From an uncultured Archangium sp. (lineage in GTDB: Bacteria; Myxococcota; Myxococcia; Myxococcales; Myxococcaceae): 43,082 bases of DNA. Positions 27,602-35,517 of the stretch are shown one piece after another. Where the stretch lies: NCBI GenBank assembly GCA_946479335.1, contig CAMLFP010000006.1:1-43082 (forward strand), given 5' to 3'. How positions within the stretch are numbered: position 1 is the first letter of the stretch; each line of letters begins with the position of its first letter. Position numbers and translations under genes: made by a program. Below the pieces are notes generated by a model, which made no database searches, was not told where the DNA came from, and saw only the letters and a list, made by a program, of their open reading frames with translations.

Positions 27602-27661
27602 GGGTCCCCCAAACGTGTGAACGAGGTGAAAGATCTAATCCACCCACACGCCACCTGCGCC

Positions 27662-27667
27662 TACATT
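27662..27667 (+). promoter_or_regulatory. Candidate -10 element of a leaderless start (membrane protein gene)
   Basis: TACATT lies exactly 10 nt before the ATG at 27678, and the intervening GCGCGCCCGC holds no ribosome binding site. The match to TATAAT is 4 of 6. The expected transcription start would fall within a few bases of the ATG. No clear -35 is seen. Confidence 0.4.
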
Positions 27668-27677
27668 GCGCGCCCGC

Positions 27678-29768
27678 ATGGCAGCCTCCGCCCCCGCTTC
27701 TTCGTCAGACAAAGATCTCGATTGGATCGCCCCGCTCGGCGTGCTCGCCGTGTGCGGCGTGATGGCGAAGTTCTTCGTCGGCACCCGGCCCTTCAAGGGC
27801 ACCGCGACGTTCCCGCAGGGCATGGAGAACGACAACACCGCCCAGGTGCTGCACTTCGCGGTCGCCGCGGGCGCGCTGGCGGTCATCGCGTGGGGGCTGC
27901 AGCTGCACTGGCAGGGCCGCCCGAAGTACCGCCAGCTGCTGCGTGATCGCCTGCTGCTGGCGCTCGGGGTGTGCGGCCTCTTCGGCTACTTCAACTTCGG
28001 CAACCTGCACTTCGGCAACTTCGTGCACATCTGGGACACGTACCACTACGTGATGGGCGCGAAGTACTTCCCGGAGAACGGCTACGACAAGATGTACGAC
28101 TGCGCGATGGTGGCCAACGCCGAGAACGGCCGCCGCGACGAGGTCAACCGCCAGACGTACACCGACCTCCGCACCAACGTCATCGTCACCACCGCCGAGA
28201 TCATGAAGCACCCGGAGCGCTGCAAGGAGAACTTCACCACCGCGCGCTGGGACGAATACAAGAAAGACATCGCCGCCTTCCGCGGCATGGTTGGCGAGCA
28301 GCGGTGGCGCGAGATCCACCTCGACCACGGCTACAACGCCACCCCGGTGTGGACGCTCGCGGGCTACGCGCTCACCAACGGCACCGGCACCGTGTCGCTC
28401 GACAAGCTGACGCGCCTCAACCTCATCGACCCCATCTATTTGATCCTCACGGTGCTCATCGTGTGGTGGGCCTTCGGCGCGCGCGCGTTCGCCATCGCGT
28501 CGATCGTGCTCGGCACCCACTTCGCCAACCGCTTCTATTGGACCGGCGGCGCCTTCCTGCGCCACGACTGGGTCTTCTATTTCGTGGCGTCGATCTGCCT
28601 GCTGAAGAAAGACCGGCCGGTGCTGGCGGGCGCGGCGTTCGCGTACACCGTGCTGCTGCGCCTCTTCCCCGGGCTGGCCGCCGCGGGCGTCGCCGTCGCC
28701 GCCTTCGAGTACTTCCGCCAGAACAAGAGGCTCGACCCGCGCTTCCTCCGCTACGTGACCGCGGGCGCGGTGACGTCGTTGGTGCTGGTGGGCCTCTCGT
28801 TCCGCTTCGGTGGCGTCGAGGTGTGGCAGCGCTTCGCGCAGAACACGGTGAAGCACGCCAACACGCCGCTCACCAACCACATGGGCCTGCGCACCATCTT
28901 GTCGTGGGACCCGAACTCCATCGGCATGAAGACCGCGGGCGGCTTCCGCCAGCCGCTGGTGCCCACGCCCAACAACGGCGCGGTGGAGCTCCACCCGCTC
29001 AACGACACCGCGGTGAAGATCCCCTTCGAGGGGCCCTACACCGTCGTGCTGCGCGGCATCTCGCCGCAGCCCAGCAGCTACACGCTGCAGGTCGATGGCG
29101 CGCCGCAAGGCCAGCCGCTGGAGTTCAACCCGACCCTGCGCCCCGACGAGCCCCCGCTCTCGCGCACGGTGACGCTGCCCGCGGGCGAACACCGCTTCTC
29201 ACTCGTGCCGCTGGCGACAGACGGCGTGCCGCTGCAGCTCTCGGCGGCCGCGGTGAACCGCATCTCGACGCTCGACGGCTGGTGGTACTGGAAGGCGCTG
29301 CGCCTCGCGAACTGGCATTCGCGGCAGCCGCTGATGTGGCTCGCCTTCCTCGCGGGGCTGTACCTGGTGTGGCTCGCGGTGCGGCACACCGGCACCGACC
29401 CGTACTTCGGCGCGGCGCTCGGCGTGGGCTTCATCGTCATCGGCGCGGAGCTGACGAACTACTACTACTGCTTCCTCCTCGGCATCGCGGTGCTGCACCA
29501 GCAACGCCGGGAGGTCGGCCTGCTGCTCACCGCGCTGTGCACGGTGTCGCAGGTGCTGAACTGGGGCCCCTTCGCGTGGATGTCGCACTGGCTCGACGAG
29601 CAATACGTGACGATGTCGGCCGCCGCGCTGCTCGCCGTGGTGGGCATCTGGTGGCTCTTCACGAAGTACGCGACCGACGCGCTCGCGCCTCCCGAGGAGC
29701 CGCTGGTGCTCTTCGAGGGCGAGCCCGCGCGGCCTGACAAGTCGGCGAAGAAGAAGAAGAACCGCTGA
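27678..29768 (+). CDS. Polytopic membrane protein, possible GT-C-type glycosyltransferase
   Basis: This 696-residue protein has about 12 hydrophobic segments. After the third helix comes an aromatic, acidic outward loop, HIWDTYHYVMGAKYFPENGY, the kind of first-loop motif seen in GT-C glycosyltransferases that use polyprenyl-phosphate sugars. WTGGAFLRHDWVFYF, then ASICLLKKDRPVLAG and LLRLFPGLAAAGV resemble GT87/DUF2029-like proteins. The middle (about residues 415-530) is an exported-looking beta-rich domain (FEGPYTVVLRGISPQPSSY ... PAGEHRFSLVPL) inserted between membrane segments. The C-terminus is basic (KSAKKKKNR). The start is ATG 27678; a TTG four codons earlier is possible. There is no Shine-Dalgarno sequence. 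The membrane topology is certain; the enzymatic assignment is inference from motifs only. Confidence 0.85.
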   Translation: MAASAPASSSDKDLDWIAPLGVLAVCGVMAKFFVGTRPFKGTATFPQGMENDNTAQVLHFAVAAGALAVIAWGLQLHWQGRPKYRQLLRDRLLLALGVCGLFGYFNFGNLHFGNFVHIWDTYHYVMGAKYFPENGYDKMYDCAMVANAENGRRDEVNRQTYTDLRTNVIVTTAEIMKHPERCKENFTTARWDEYKKDIAAFRGMVGEQRWREIHLDHGYNATPVWTLAGYALTNGTGTVSLDKLTRLNLIDPIYLILTVLIVWWAFGARAFAIASIVLGTHFANRFYWTGGAFLRHDWVFYFVASICLLKKDRPVLAGAAFAYTVLLRLFPGLAAAGVAVAAFEYFRQNKRLDPRFLRYVTAGAVTSLVLVGLSFRFGGVEVWQRFAQNTVKHANTPLTNHMGLRTILSWDPNSIGMKTAGGFRQPLVPTPNNGAVELHPLNDTAVKIPFEGPYTVVLRGISPQPSSYTLQVDGAPQGQPLEFNPTLRPDEPPLSRTVTLPAGEHRFSLVPLATDGVPLQLSAAAVNRISTLDGWWYWKALRLANWHSRQPLMWLAFLAGLYLVWLAVRHTGTDPYFGAALGVGFIVIGAELTNYYYCFLLGIAVLHQQRREVGLLLTALCTVSQVLNWGPFAWMSHWLDEQYVTMSAAALLAVVGIWWLFTKYATDALAPPEEPLVLFEGEPARPDKSAKKKKNR

Positions 29769-29769
29769 G

Positions 29770-29808
29770 AAAAACAAAAGAGCCTCCCCCATCGCTGGAG
29801 GAGGCTCT
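29770..29808 (-). terminator. Intrinsic terminator of the yceI-type gene
   Basis: On the minus strand the 9-bp stem AGAGCCTCC/GGAGGCTCT (29808-29800 with 29787-29779) encloses a 12-nt loop and is followed by TTTTGTTTTTC. This is a clear Rho-independent terminator for the minus-strand gene ending at 29835. On the plus strand the hairpin lies just after the stop at 29768 but has no following T run, so it works mainly in one direction. Confidence 0.85.
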
Positions 29809-29834
29809 GCAGACCGCGGTGCGGTCGCGCGCGG

Positions 29835-30440
29835 TTACTTCTTGGCCGGCGCGGCCGCGGCGGGCGCGACCGGGTTCAGCTCGGTCTCGATGGAGATCTT
29901 CACCTCTTCACCGACCAGCACGCCGCCGGCCTCGAGCGCCTTGTTCCAGCCGAGGCCGAAGTCCTTCCGGTTGATGGTGGTGGTGCCGGAGAACGCGCGC
30001 ACGTGGCCGCCCCACGGGTTGACGACCTCACCCGAGAGCTCGCCGTCGAGCGTCACCGGCTTGGTCACGCCGTGCATCGTCAGCTCGCCGGTCACCTTCA
30101 CCTTGTTGCCGGTGCCCTTCTCCCACTTGGTCGACTTGAAGGTCGCCGTCGGGAACTTCGCGACGTCGAAGAAGTCGGGGCTGCGGAGGTGATCGTCGCG
30201 CTTGGGCTCCTTGGTGTTGATCTCCTTCACGTCGATCGACGCGTCGACCTTCGACTTGGCGAGGTCCTTCTCGTCGATGTCGACAGTGCCGGTGACGGTG
30301 CCCAGCGTGCCGTTCACGGTGGAGATGGCGAGGTGCTTCACGCCGAAGTTCGCCGACGAGTGCGCGGAGTCGATCTTCCACGGGGCGGCGAGCGAGAGCG
30401 ACGAGACAGCGAGAGCAGCGGTGAGCAGCAGCTTCTTCAT
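29835..30440 (-). CDS. YceI-family periplasmic lipocalin-like protein
   Basis: This 201-residue protein starts at ATG 30440 with AAAGG 6 nt upstream, giving the signal peptide MKKLLLTAALAVSSLSLA; the longer open frame has no support. The mature part opens WKIDSAHSSANFGVKHLAIS, the classic YceI start. VTGTVDIDEKDLAKSKVDA, HLRSPDFFDVAKFPTATF, VTGELTMHGVTKPVTLDG and INRKDFGLGWN follow in family order. YceI proteins are beta-barrels that bind isoprenoid-type or fatty amphiphiles in the periplasm. A short Ala/Pro-rich tail with KK ends the protein. It is divergent from the MscS gene and has its own terminator. Confidence 0.96.
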   Translation of the reverse strand: MKKLLLTAALAVSSLSLAAPWKIDSAHSSANFGVKHLAISTVNGTLGTVTGTVDIDEKDLAKSKVDASIDVKEINTKEPKRDDHLRSPDFFDVAKFPTATFKSTKWEKGTGNKVKVTGELTMHGVTKPVTLDGELSGEVVNPWGGHVRAFSGTTTINRKDFGLGWNKALEAGGVLVGEEVKISIETELNPVAPAAAAPAKK

Positions 30441-30486
30441 GGGAGTGCCTTTCTTTTCGAGTGGTGCAGCGAGATGAACCAACGAC

Positions 30487-30514
30487 GGCGGCGTTCTTAA
30501 ACGTGGCCGCCGCC
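30487..30514. promoter_or_regulatory. GC-rich inverted repeat in the yceI-mscS divergent region
   Basis: GGCGGCG (30487-30493) and CGCCGCC (30508-30514) form a 7-bp perfect stem around an AT-rich 14-nt loop (TTCTTAAACGTGGC). It lies midway in the 134 bp divergent region. It may be a protein site or a leader hairpin for either gene; there is no direct evidence for function. Confidence 0.3.
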
Positions 30515-30542
30515 CCGCGCATTCAGAACAACCGGCACCAGT

Positions 30543-30562
30543 GCGTTCCAACGGTGGAACGC
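30543..30562. promoter_or_regulatory. Perfect 8-bp dyad upstream of the MscS gene (candidate operator)
   Basis: GCGTTCCA, a 4-nt spacer (ACGG), then TGGAACGC form a perfect inverted repeat. It ends 12 nt before the ATG at 30575, where a repressor would block the promoter or early transcript. The size suits a dimeric helix-turn-helix regulator. No regulator gene lies beside it. Confidence 0.45.
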
Positions 30563-30574
30563 TAGAAAGCCTCC

Positions 30575-31711
30575 ATGGCTGACGTCCCCGATCTCGCCGC
30601 GCCGCCCAAGCTGCAGCACGCGGAGGCGCTCCTCGACCGGCTCCTCGCGCACCTCCCGCCCGACTGGCGTGAAGCGCAGTGGCTGGGGCTCGCGCGCTGG
30701 CAGTGGGTCGCGGTGCCGGTGTTCATCGCGCTGGTGTGGGGCGCGACGTGGCTCCTGGTGCGCGGCACGCGCGTGGTGGTGACGCGGCTGACGCGCAAGC
30801 GCCCCAGTTTGCAGCGCGCACTCCTCGCGCAAGAAGGGCCGCTGCGCCTGTGGTGGAGCTGCTGGCTGGGTCGCGGTGCGTTGCGCCTGCTCGATCTCTC
30901 CCCCACCGCCACGCGCTGGGGAGACCCCGCGCTGAAGATCGGCATCGGCGTGGCCATCTTCTGGGGCCTGCTGCGCGGCCTCCGGGAGTGGACGCAGCGC
31001 TACGTCGGCTCGCCCGCCGCCGCCGCGCGCCCGGGCAGCGCCGCGCTGGTGAACCTCCTCTCGCGCATCGGGCAGCTGATGCTCGCGGCCTTCGCCGTGC
31101 TGCTGGCCCTCTCGGAGCTCGGCTACTCGGTGAGCAGCGTGCTGGCCGGCCTCGGCATCGGCGGCATCGCGCTGGCCCTGGGCGCGCAGAAGACGCTCGA
31201 GAACCTCTTCGGCGCGCTGGCCCTCACCGTCGATCAACCGGTGCGCGAGGGCGACTACGTCACCGCCGACGGCGCGGTCTCCGGGGTGGTCGAGAAGATC
31301 GGCCTGCGCAGCACGCAGCTGCGCACCCTGGAGCGCACGGTGGTCTCCATCCCCAACGGGAAGCTGGCCGACATGCGGCTCGAGAACTACTCGCAGCGAG
31401 ATCGCTTCCGGTTCACCACCACGGTGACGCTCGTCTACAGCACCACCGCCGCGCAGATGGAAACCGTGCTCAAGGGCTTCCGCGAGGTGCTGCAGGCCGA
31501 GCAGCAGCTGTGGCCTGACGTCGTGGTGGTGCACTTCGGCGCGCTGGCCGACTGGTCGCTCAACGTCGAGGTCGACGCGTGGTTCCAGGTGGCCAACGTG
31601 AACGAGTTCCGCGCGGTGCGCGAGCGGGTGCTGCTGGGCTTCATGAAGGTCGTCGAGCAGGCCGGCACCAGCTTCGCCTTCCCCACGCAGACGGTGGAGC
31701 TGCAGAAATAG
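30575..31711 (+). CDS. MscS-family mechanosensitive ion channel
   Basis: This is a 378-residue inner-membrane channel that opens under membrane tension to release solutes during osmotic downshock. It has about four hydrophobic segments, ending with the pore-lining helix and its Gly/Ala packing face, VLAGLGIGGIALALGAQ, directly followed by KTLENLFGALAL. The MscS beta domain has VREGDYVTADGAVSGVVEKIG, RSTQLRTLERTVVSIPNGKL and MRLENYSQRDR, all hallmark elements. A C-terminal alpha-beta domain follows. An N-terminal extension of about 45 residues precedes the first membrane segment. No Shine-Dalgarno sequence is seen before the ATG, but a strong palindrome lies directly upstream. Confidence 0.95.
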   Translation: MADVPDLAAPPKLQHAEALLDRLLAHLPPDWREAQWLGLARWQWVAVPVFIALVWGATWLLVRGTRVVVTRLTRKRPSLQRALLAQEGPLRLWWSCWLGRGALRLLDLSPTATRWGDPALKIGIGVAIFWGLLRGLREWTQRYVGSPAAAARPGSAALVNLLSRIGQLMLAAFAVLLALSELGYSVSSVLAGLGIGGIALALGAQKTLENLFGALALTVDQPVREGDYVTADGAVSGVVEKIGLRSTQLRTLERTVVSIPNGKLADMRLENYSQRDRFRFTTTVTLVYSTTAAQMETVLKGFREVLQAEQQLWPDVVVVHFGALADWSLNVEVDAWFQVANVNEFRAVRERVLLGFMKVVEQAGTSFAFPTQTVELQK

Positions 31712-31740
31712 AAACCCGCGCTCCGTTGCCAGAGCGCGGG
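31712..31740 (-). terminator. Hairpin terminator between MscS gene and secF
   Basis: CCCGCGCT (31715-31722) pairs with AGCGCGGG (31733-31740) in a perfect 8-bp stem with a 10-nt loop. On the minus strand it is followed by TTTCTATTTC, fitting a terminator for secF (stop at 31767). On the plus strand, the following CTTCGTG is less convincing, but the hairpin lies 3 nt after the MscS stop and may serve both converging genes. Confidence 0.7.
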
Positions 31741-31766
31741 CTTCGTGAGGACCAGCGTCGTGTCGC

Positions 31767-32915
31767 TTACGCCGGCTTGGGCGACGCGCCGTGCGCTTCC
31801 TTCTCGTGCTGGCGCTCGTCGAGCCAGATGACCAGCGGGCTGGCGATGTACACCGACGAGTACGTGCCGACGACGATGCCGACCAGCATCGCGGCCGCGA
31901 AGTCGAAGATCTCACCGACGCCGTAGATCAGCAGGCCGATGAGCGAGAGCGCGGTCACGCCACCGGTGAGGATGGTGCGCGAGAGCGTGTCGTTGACGGC
32001 GATGTTGATGATCTCGGGGAGCGGCTTGCCCTTGTACTTGACCATCTCCTCGCGGATGCGGTCGTAGATCACGATGGTGTCGTTGATGGAGTAGCCGATG
32101 ATGGTCAGCAGCACGGCGATGGAGGTCAGGTTGAACTCCCGCCGCGTGACGAGGAAGTAGCCCGCCACCATCACCACGTCGTGCAGCATCGCCAGCAGCG
32201 CGCCGGGGCCGAACTTCAGGTCGAAGCGGAACGCCACGTAGATGAGGATGGCGAGCATCGCCCACAGCAGCGCCATGATGCCCTTGTTGCGCAGCTGCTG
32301 GCCGACCTGCGGGCCGACGTAGTCGATGCGGCGCACCTCGAAGTCGGAGCCCGCCATGCCCGACTTGAGCGACGCGGTGACCTTGTCGGCCATACCCGCC
32401 GACACCACCTGGTAGTCGAAACCCGACGCCGACTCGCCCATGGCGTTGACGTCCTTCACGCCGGTGCCGGAGCTGACCACCGCCTGCTTGATGGCCTCCG
32501 GGTCGACCTTGCTCTTGAAGCGCACGTTGATGATGCCGTTGTCGAGGTTCTTGGTGACCGACACCACCTCACCCAACCCGCGGATAGCCGCCTCGGCCGC
32601 CGCTTCGCTCTCGGGCGTGAGCTGCGTGACGCCGCCCATGCGCAAGATGAACGAGTTCTCGTCGGCCGAGCCGATGCCCTGCACCGTCGGCTCGTGGAGG
32701 CCGCCCTTCACCGCGCCCTCGCGCACCGCCTCGGCGGTGGTGGCGCTCTTGAACTTGAGCTCCACCACGGTGCCGCCGGCGAAGTCGACGCCGAAGTTGA
32801 AGCCGAAGATGGCGATGCCGATGATGATGGCGATGTTGATTATCGACGAGATGAGCAGCGCGATCTTCCGCTTGCTGATGAAGTCGATGTTGGTCTTGCC
32901 CTTGATGATCTGCAT
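31767..32915 (-). CDS. secF: Protein translocase subunit SecF
   Basis: This 382-residue inner-membrane protein with six membrane segments uses proton motive force with SecD to pull preproteins through SecYEG. The start has AAAGGGG, which overlaps the secD stop (12 bp gap). The hallmark is the N-terminal FNFGVDFAGGTVVELKF. RIDYVGPQVGQQLRNKGIMA and the GYSINDTIVIYDRIREE motif in the fourth-fifth helix region follow. The periplasmic domain (about residues 45-180) is somewhat long. A short basic/acidic C-terminus (DERQHEKEAHGASPKPA) is cytosolic. Confidence 0.97.
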   Translation of the reverse strand: MQIIKGKTNIDFISKRKIALLISSIINIAIIIGIAIFGFNFGVDFAGGTVVELKFKSATTAEAVREGAVKGGLHEPTVQGIGSADENSFILRMGGVTQLTPESEAAAEAAIRGLGEVVSVTKNLDNGIINVRFKSKVDPEAIKQAVVSSGTGVKDVNAMGESASGFDYQVVSAGMADKVTASLKSGMAGSDFEVRRIDYVGPQVGQQLRNKGIMALLWAMLAILIYVAFRFDLKFGPGALLAMLHDVVMVAGYFLVTRREFNLTSIAVLLTIIGYSINDTIVIYDRIREEMVKYKGKPLPEIINIAVNDTLSRTILTGGVTALSLIGLLIYGVGEIFDFAAAMLVGIVVGTYSSVYIASPLVIWLDERQHEKEAHGASPKPA

Positions 32916-32927
32916 GACGGGCCCCTT

Positions 32928-34700
32928 TCAGACCGACACGGTCGACGCGTTGCGACCGTGCACGAGGTAGGTGGTGATGAGCCGCGTCACGACGATCGAC
33001 GTGAAGAGCGACGCGATGATGCCGATGATCAGCGTGGTGGCGAACCCCTGGATGGGGCCCGTACCGGTGAACATGAGGATGAAGCCCGCGATCAGCGTGG
33101 TGACGTGCGCGTCGAAGATGGTCCAGAACGCGCGGTCGTAACCGGCGTCGACCGCCTTGCGCGCCGACAAGCCCAGCGCCAGCTCTTCACGCACGCGCTC
33201 GTTGATCAGCACGTTCGCGTCGACCGCGATGCCCAGCGTCAACACGAAGCCCGCGATGCCCGGCAGCGTCAGCGTCGCGCCGAACGCGGCGAGCCCCGCG
33301 AGGATCAACCCGCCGTTGAGGATCAGCGCCACGTCGGCCACCAGGCCCGAGACCCGGTAGTAGAGCGCCATGAACAGCACCACCAGCAGCAGGCCGATGC
33401 CGGCCGCCAGCGTGCCCTTCTTGATCAGCTCGTCACCCAGCGACGCGCCCACCTGGCGGATCTCGCCGATGGTGACCGGCGCCGGGAGCGCGCCCGACTG
33501 CAGCGTGGTGGCCAGCAGCTTGCCGTAGTCCTTCGCCTCCGGGCCCATGCGGCCGAAGGTGATGGTGCCCGAGTCGGAGATCTCCGACTGGATGGTGGGC
33601 GCCGACATCACGTCGTCGTCGAGCACGATGCCCATCTGGCGGCGCACGTTCTTGCCGGTGAGCTCGCCCATCTGCTTGGCGCCCTCCGGCTGCATCTCGA
33701 ACGCCACGTAGTACTGGCCCTGCGCGTTCGGCGCCCCGGGGAACCACGCGCCCTTCAGCAGGTCGCCCGGCACGTTGGCCGCGTCGAGCAGGTACGTCTG
33801 GTACTTGGAGCACTTGCGCTTCGCGTCGCGCACGCAGTGGGTCAGCACCCGCTGCGGGGCGGCGATCTTGCCATTCACGTACGCCAGCAGCGCGTTGCGA
33901 TCTTCCGACTCCAGGAACGGGCCGGGCGGCGAGTCAGGGCTGTCGCCGCTCTGCACCAGGCGGATCAGCGCCGGGTTCTCCGGCGGGGTCGACGAGTAGA
34001 TGGTCGAGAAGGCCGACGAGTCTTGCGCGACGATGCGGAACTCGAGCTGCGCGGTGGTGCCGATGAGCTCCTTGACCTGCTCCGGGTCAGACTGACCGGG
34101 GAGCGAGATCTGGATCTGGTCGGTGCCCAGCTTGGAGATCTGCACCTCGGCCACGCCCCACTTGTCGATGCGCTGGCGGATGCGGAGGATCGCCATGTCG
34201 AGCGCCTCCTCCGACGAGCCGGCGAGCGCCGCGTTGTCGAACTCCAGCACGATCTTCGCGCCGTCACGGCTGGCGAGCGTGAAGTCCTGGAAGTTCTCCA
34301 GCAACCCCTTCTGGATCGCGTCGGCCGTCGCGGCGTCTTTCACCGTGAGCGTCACGCGGTTGGTGTCGGGGTCGACCAGCGGCGCCTCGAGCGCGCCCAG
34401 CTTCTTGTTCTCGACCCACGAGACCATCGACGAGGCGCGGCGCTCCACCTTCTTGGTGGTGGCCGTCTTCATGTCGACGTGCATCACGAGGTGGATACCG
34501 CCCTGCAGGTCGAGACCCAGCGAGAGGCGGTACCGGGCCGGAGGCGCCCACGCGGGCAGCACTTCCTGCAGCTTGGCGACGTTGTTGCGGTCGGCGCGGT
34601 CGAGCTTGAAGAACGAGTAGTACGTGGGCACCAGCATCCACAGCGTGCCCAGCGTGACCGCGACGATCATCGTCAGTCGCGAGTACCAGGAGCGATCCAT
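32928..34700 (-). CDS. secD: Protein translocase subunit SecD
   Basis: This 590-residue partner of SecF has one N-terminal membrane helix, a large periplasmic P1 domain (about residues 60-390) and five C-terminal membrane helices. Hallmarks are SLGLDLQGGIHLVMHVD, ILRIRQRIDKWGVAEVQI, QIQISLPGQSDPEQVKELIG and the membrane motif GIAVDANVLINERVREEL. GEIRQVGASLGDELIKKG precedes the translocase helices. The P1 domain carries an insertion of about 70 residues (region around CVRDAKRKCSKYQTYLLDA) that includes two cysteines. The start lies 3 bp after the yajC stop, so the two genes are coupled. Confidence 0.97.
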   Translation of the reverse strand: MDRSWYSRLTMIVAVTLGTLWMLVPTYYSFFKLDRADRNNVAKLQEVLPAWAPPARYRLSLGLDLQGGIHLVMHVDMKTATTKKVERRASSMVSWVENKKLGALEAPLVDPDTNRVTLTVKDAATADAIQKGLLENFQDFTLASRDGAKIVLEFDNAALAGSSEEALDMAILRIRQRIDKWGVAEVQISKLGTDQIQISLPGQSDPEQVKELIGTTAQLEFRIVAQDSSAFSTIYSSTPPENPALIRLVQSGDSPDSPPGPFLESEDRNALLAYVNGKIAAPQRVLTHCVRDAKRKCSKYQTYLLDAANVPGDLLKGAWFPGAPNAQGQYYVAFEMQPEGAKQMGELTGKNVRRQMGIVLDDDVMSAPTIQSEISDSGTITFGRMGPEAKDYGKLLATTLQSGALPAPVTIGEIRQVGASLGDELIKKGTLAAGIGLLLVVLFMALYYRVSGLVADVALILNGGLILAGLAAFGATLTLPGIAGFVLTLGIAVDANVLINERVREELALGLSARKAVDAGYDRAFWTIFDAHVTTLIAGFILMFTGTGPIQGFATTLIIGIIASLFTSIVVTRLITTYLVHGRNASTVSV

Positions 34701-34703
34701 CGG

Positions 34704-35063
34704 TTACTTCTCCTCTTTCTTGGGTTCGGTCGACGCGCTCTTGGGCGCCTCGACGGTGACGCGAGCCTGCACGCTGGCCTTGAGCACGCGCAGCTTCACG
34801 CCGGCAGCAACTTCGAGAGACAGGAACTTTTCGTCGACCGAGAAGATCTTCCCGACGATGCCGCCCGAGGTGATCACGTCGTCACCCTTCTTCAGGCTGG
34901 AGAGCAGGTCCTGCTGCTCCTTCGCCTGCTTCTGCTGGGGCCGGATCATCACGAAGTAGATGATCGCGAAGAGGCCGACGATGAGGGGGATGTTGGCCGC
35001 GAGGCCCGGCCCTGCCGCCTGCGCAAAAAGCACCGGGAGTTCTGGAAGTGTCGAGGAAATCAA
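34704..35063 (-). CDS. yajC: Preprotein translocase accessory subunit YajC
   Basis: This is a small bitopic protein of the SecDF-YajC complex. It has a short outward N-terminus, one membrane helix (about residues 20-38, IPLIVGLFAIIYFVMIRP) directly followed by the signature RPQQKQAKEQQDLLSSLKKG, then DDVITSGGIVGKIFSV and a charged C-terminal tail (STEPKKEEK). The start is uncertain. TTG 35063 gives about 119 residues and has TATAGG exactly 10 nt before it. GTG 35024 would leave a shorter N-terminus, and TTG 35102 a longer one. None has a good Shine-Dalgarno sequence. Confidence 0.92.
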   Translation of the reverse strand: MISSTLPELPVLFAQAAGPGLAANIPLIVGLFAIIYFVMIRPQQKQAKEQQDLLSSLKKGDDVITSGGIVGKIFSVDEKFLSLEVAAGVKLRVLKASVQARVTVEAPKSASTEPKKEEK

Positions 35064-35073
35064 AGCGGCGCGG

Positions 35074-35079
35074 CCTATA
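35074..35079 (-). promoter_or_regulatory. Candidate -10 element of the yajC-secD-secF operon
   Basis: The minus strand reads TATAGG, then 10 nt, then the TTG at 35063 proposed as the yajC start. The match to TATAAT is 4 of 6 in an otherwise very GC-rich stretch. It would give a leaderless transcript. The start codon choice is itself uncertain, so this is weak evidence. Confidence 0.35.
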
Positions 35080-35158
35080 GCCCTCGCGGGGGTACGCGGC
35101 AAGCGCGGCGGGCGAGCGGGCCTTTCTTCGACCGCGAGGTGTGCTACGCGCGGCGCCC

Positions 35159-35488
35159 ATGATTCGAGCGGCGCTGATCCTCTTCGCGGCGATGACCCTC
35201 ACGGCGTGCGCCACCCAGATCTCCGTGGGCGAGAAGTGCGCCGCCCGCAACGACTGCGAGCCGGGCCTCGACTGCTTCTCGACCCCCGACGGCTACTGCA
35301 CCCGCGGGTGCTCGGAGCTGGGGCAGCTCCGCGAGTGCCCCGCCGGCTCGGTGTGCACCGTCTTCTACGGCAACACGCCGGCGTGCAGCACCCTCTGCGA
35401 CAGCAGCGCCGATTGCCGTGACGGCTTCGCGTGCTCGGTCGCGGCCAGCGGCTCCGACTACTCGGCCTGCCAGCCGCTCGCGAAGTAA
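35159..35488 (+). CDS. Small cysteine-rich lipoprotein
   Basis: This is a 109-residue protein with a clear lipoprotein signal, MIRAALILFAAMTLTAC (Cys17). The mature part has 12 further cysteines, in patterns such as EKCAARNDCEPGLDC and DSSADCRDGFAC. These CxxxxDC modules are like those in the two giant lipoproteins and suggest six disulfides and an exported location. The ATG at 35159 is chosen for the signal peptide; the frame is open six codons earlier. No ribosome binding site is seen, but TACGCG lies 8 nt before the ATG. The gene sits on the plus strand between the minus-strand tgt and yajC, which are usually adjacent. Function unknown. Confidence 0.8.
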   Translation: MIRAALILFAAMTLTACATQISVGEKCAARNDCEPGLDCFSTPDGYCTRGCSELGQLRECPAGSVCTVFYGNTPACSTLCDSSADCRDGFACSVAASGSDYSACQPLAK

Positions 35489-35517
35489 CCCACCCGGCCC
35501 CGGCGCGTGGCGCTGCG

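Noticed and set aside
24668..27946. Plus-strand open frame of 1092 codons opposite the DUF2378 and VIT-vWA genes
   Set aside because: Same antisense artefact; it even runs into the start of the membrane protein gene in the wrong frame.
31791..35162. Plus-strand open frame of 1123 codons across secF, secD and yajC
   Set aside because: It crosses three unmistakable genes on the other strand and encodes a His/Arg/Val-rich low-complexity product; it is an antisense artefact of codon bias.
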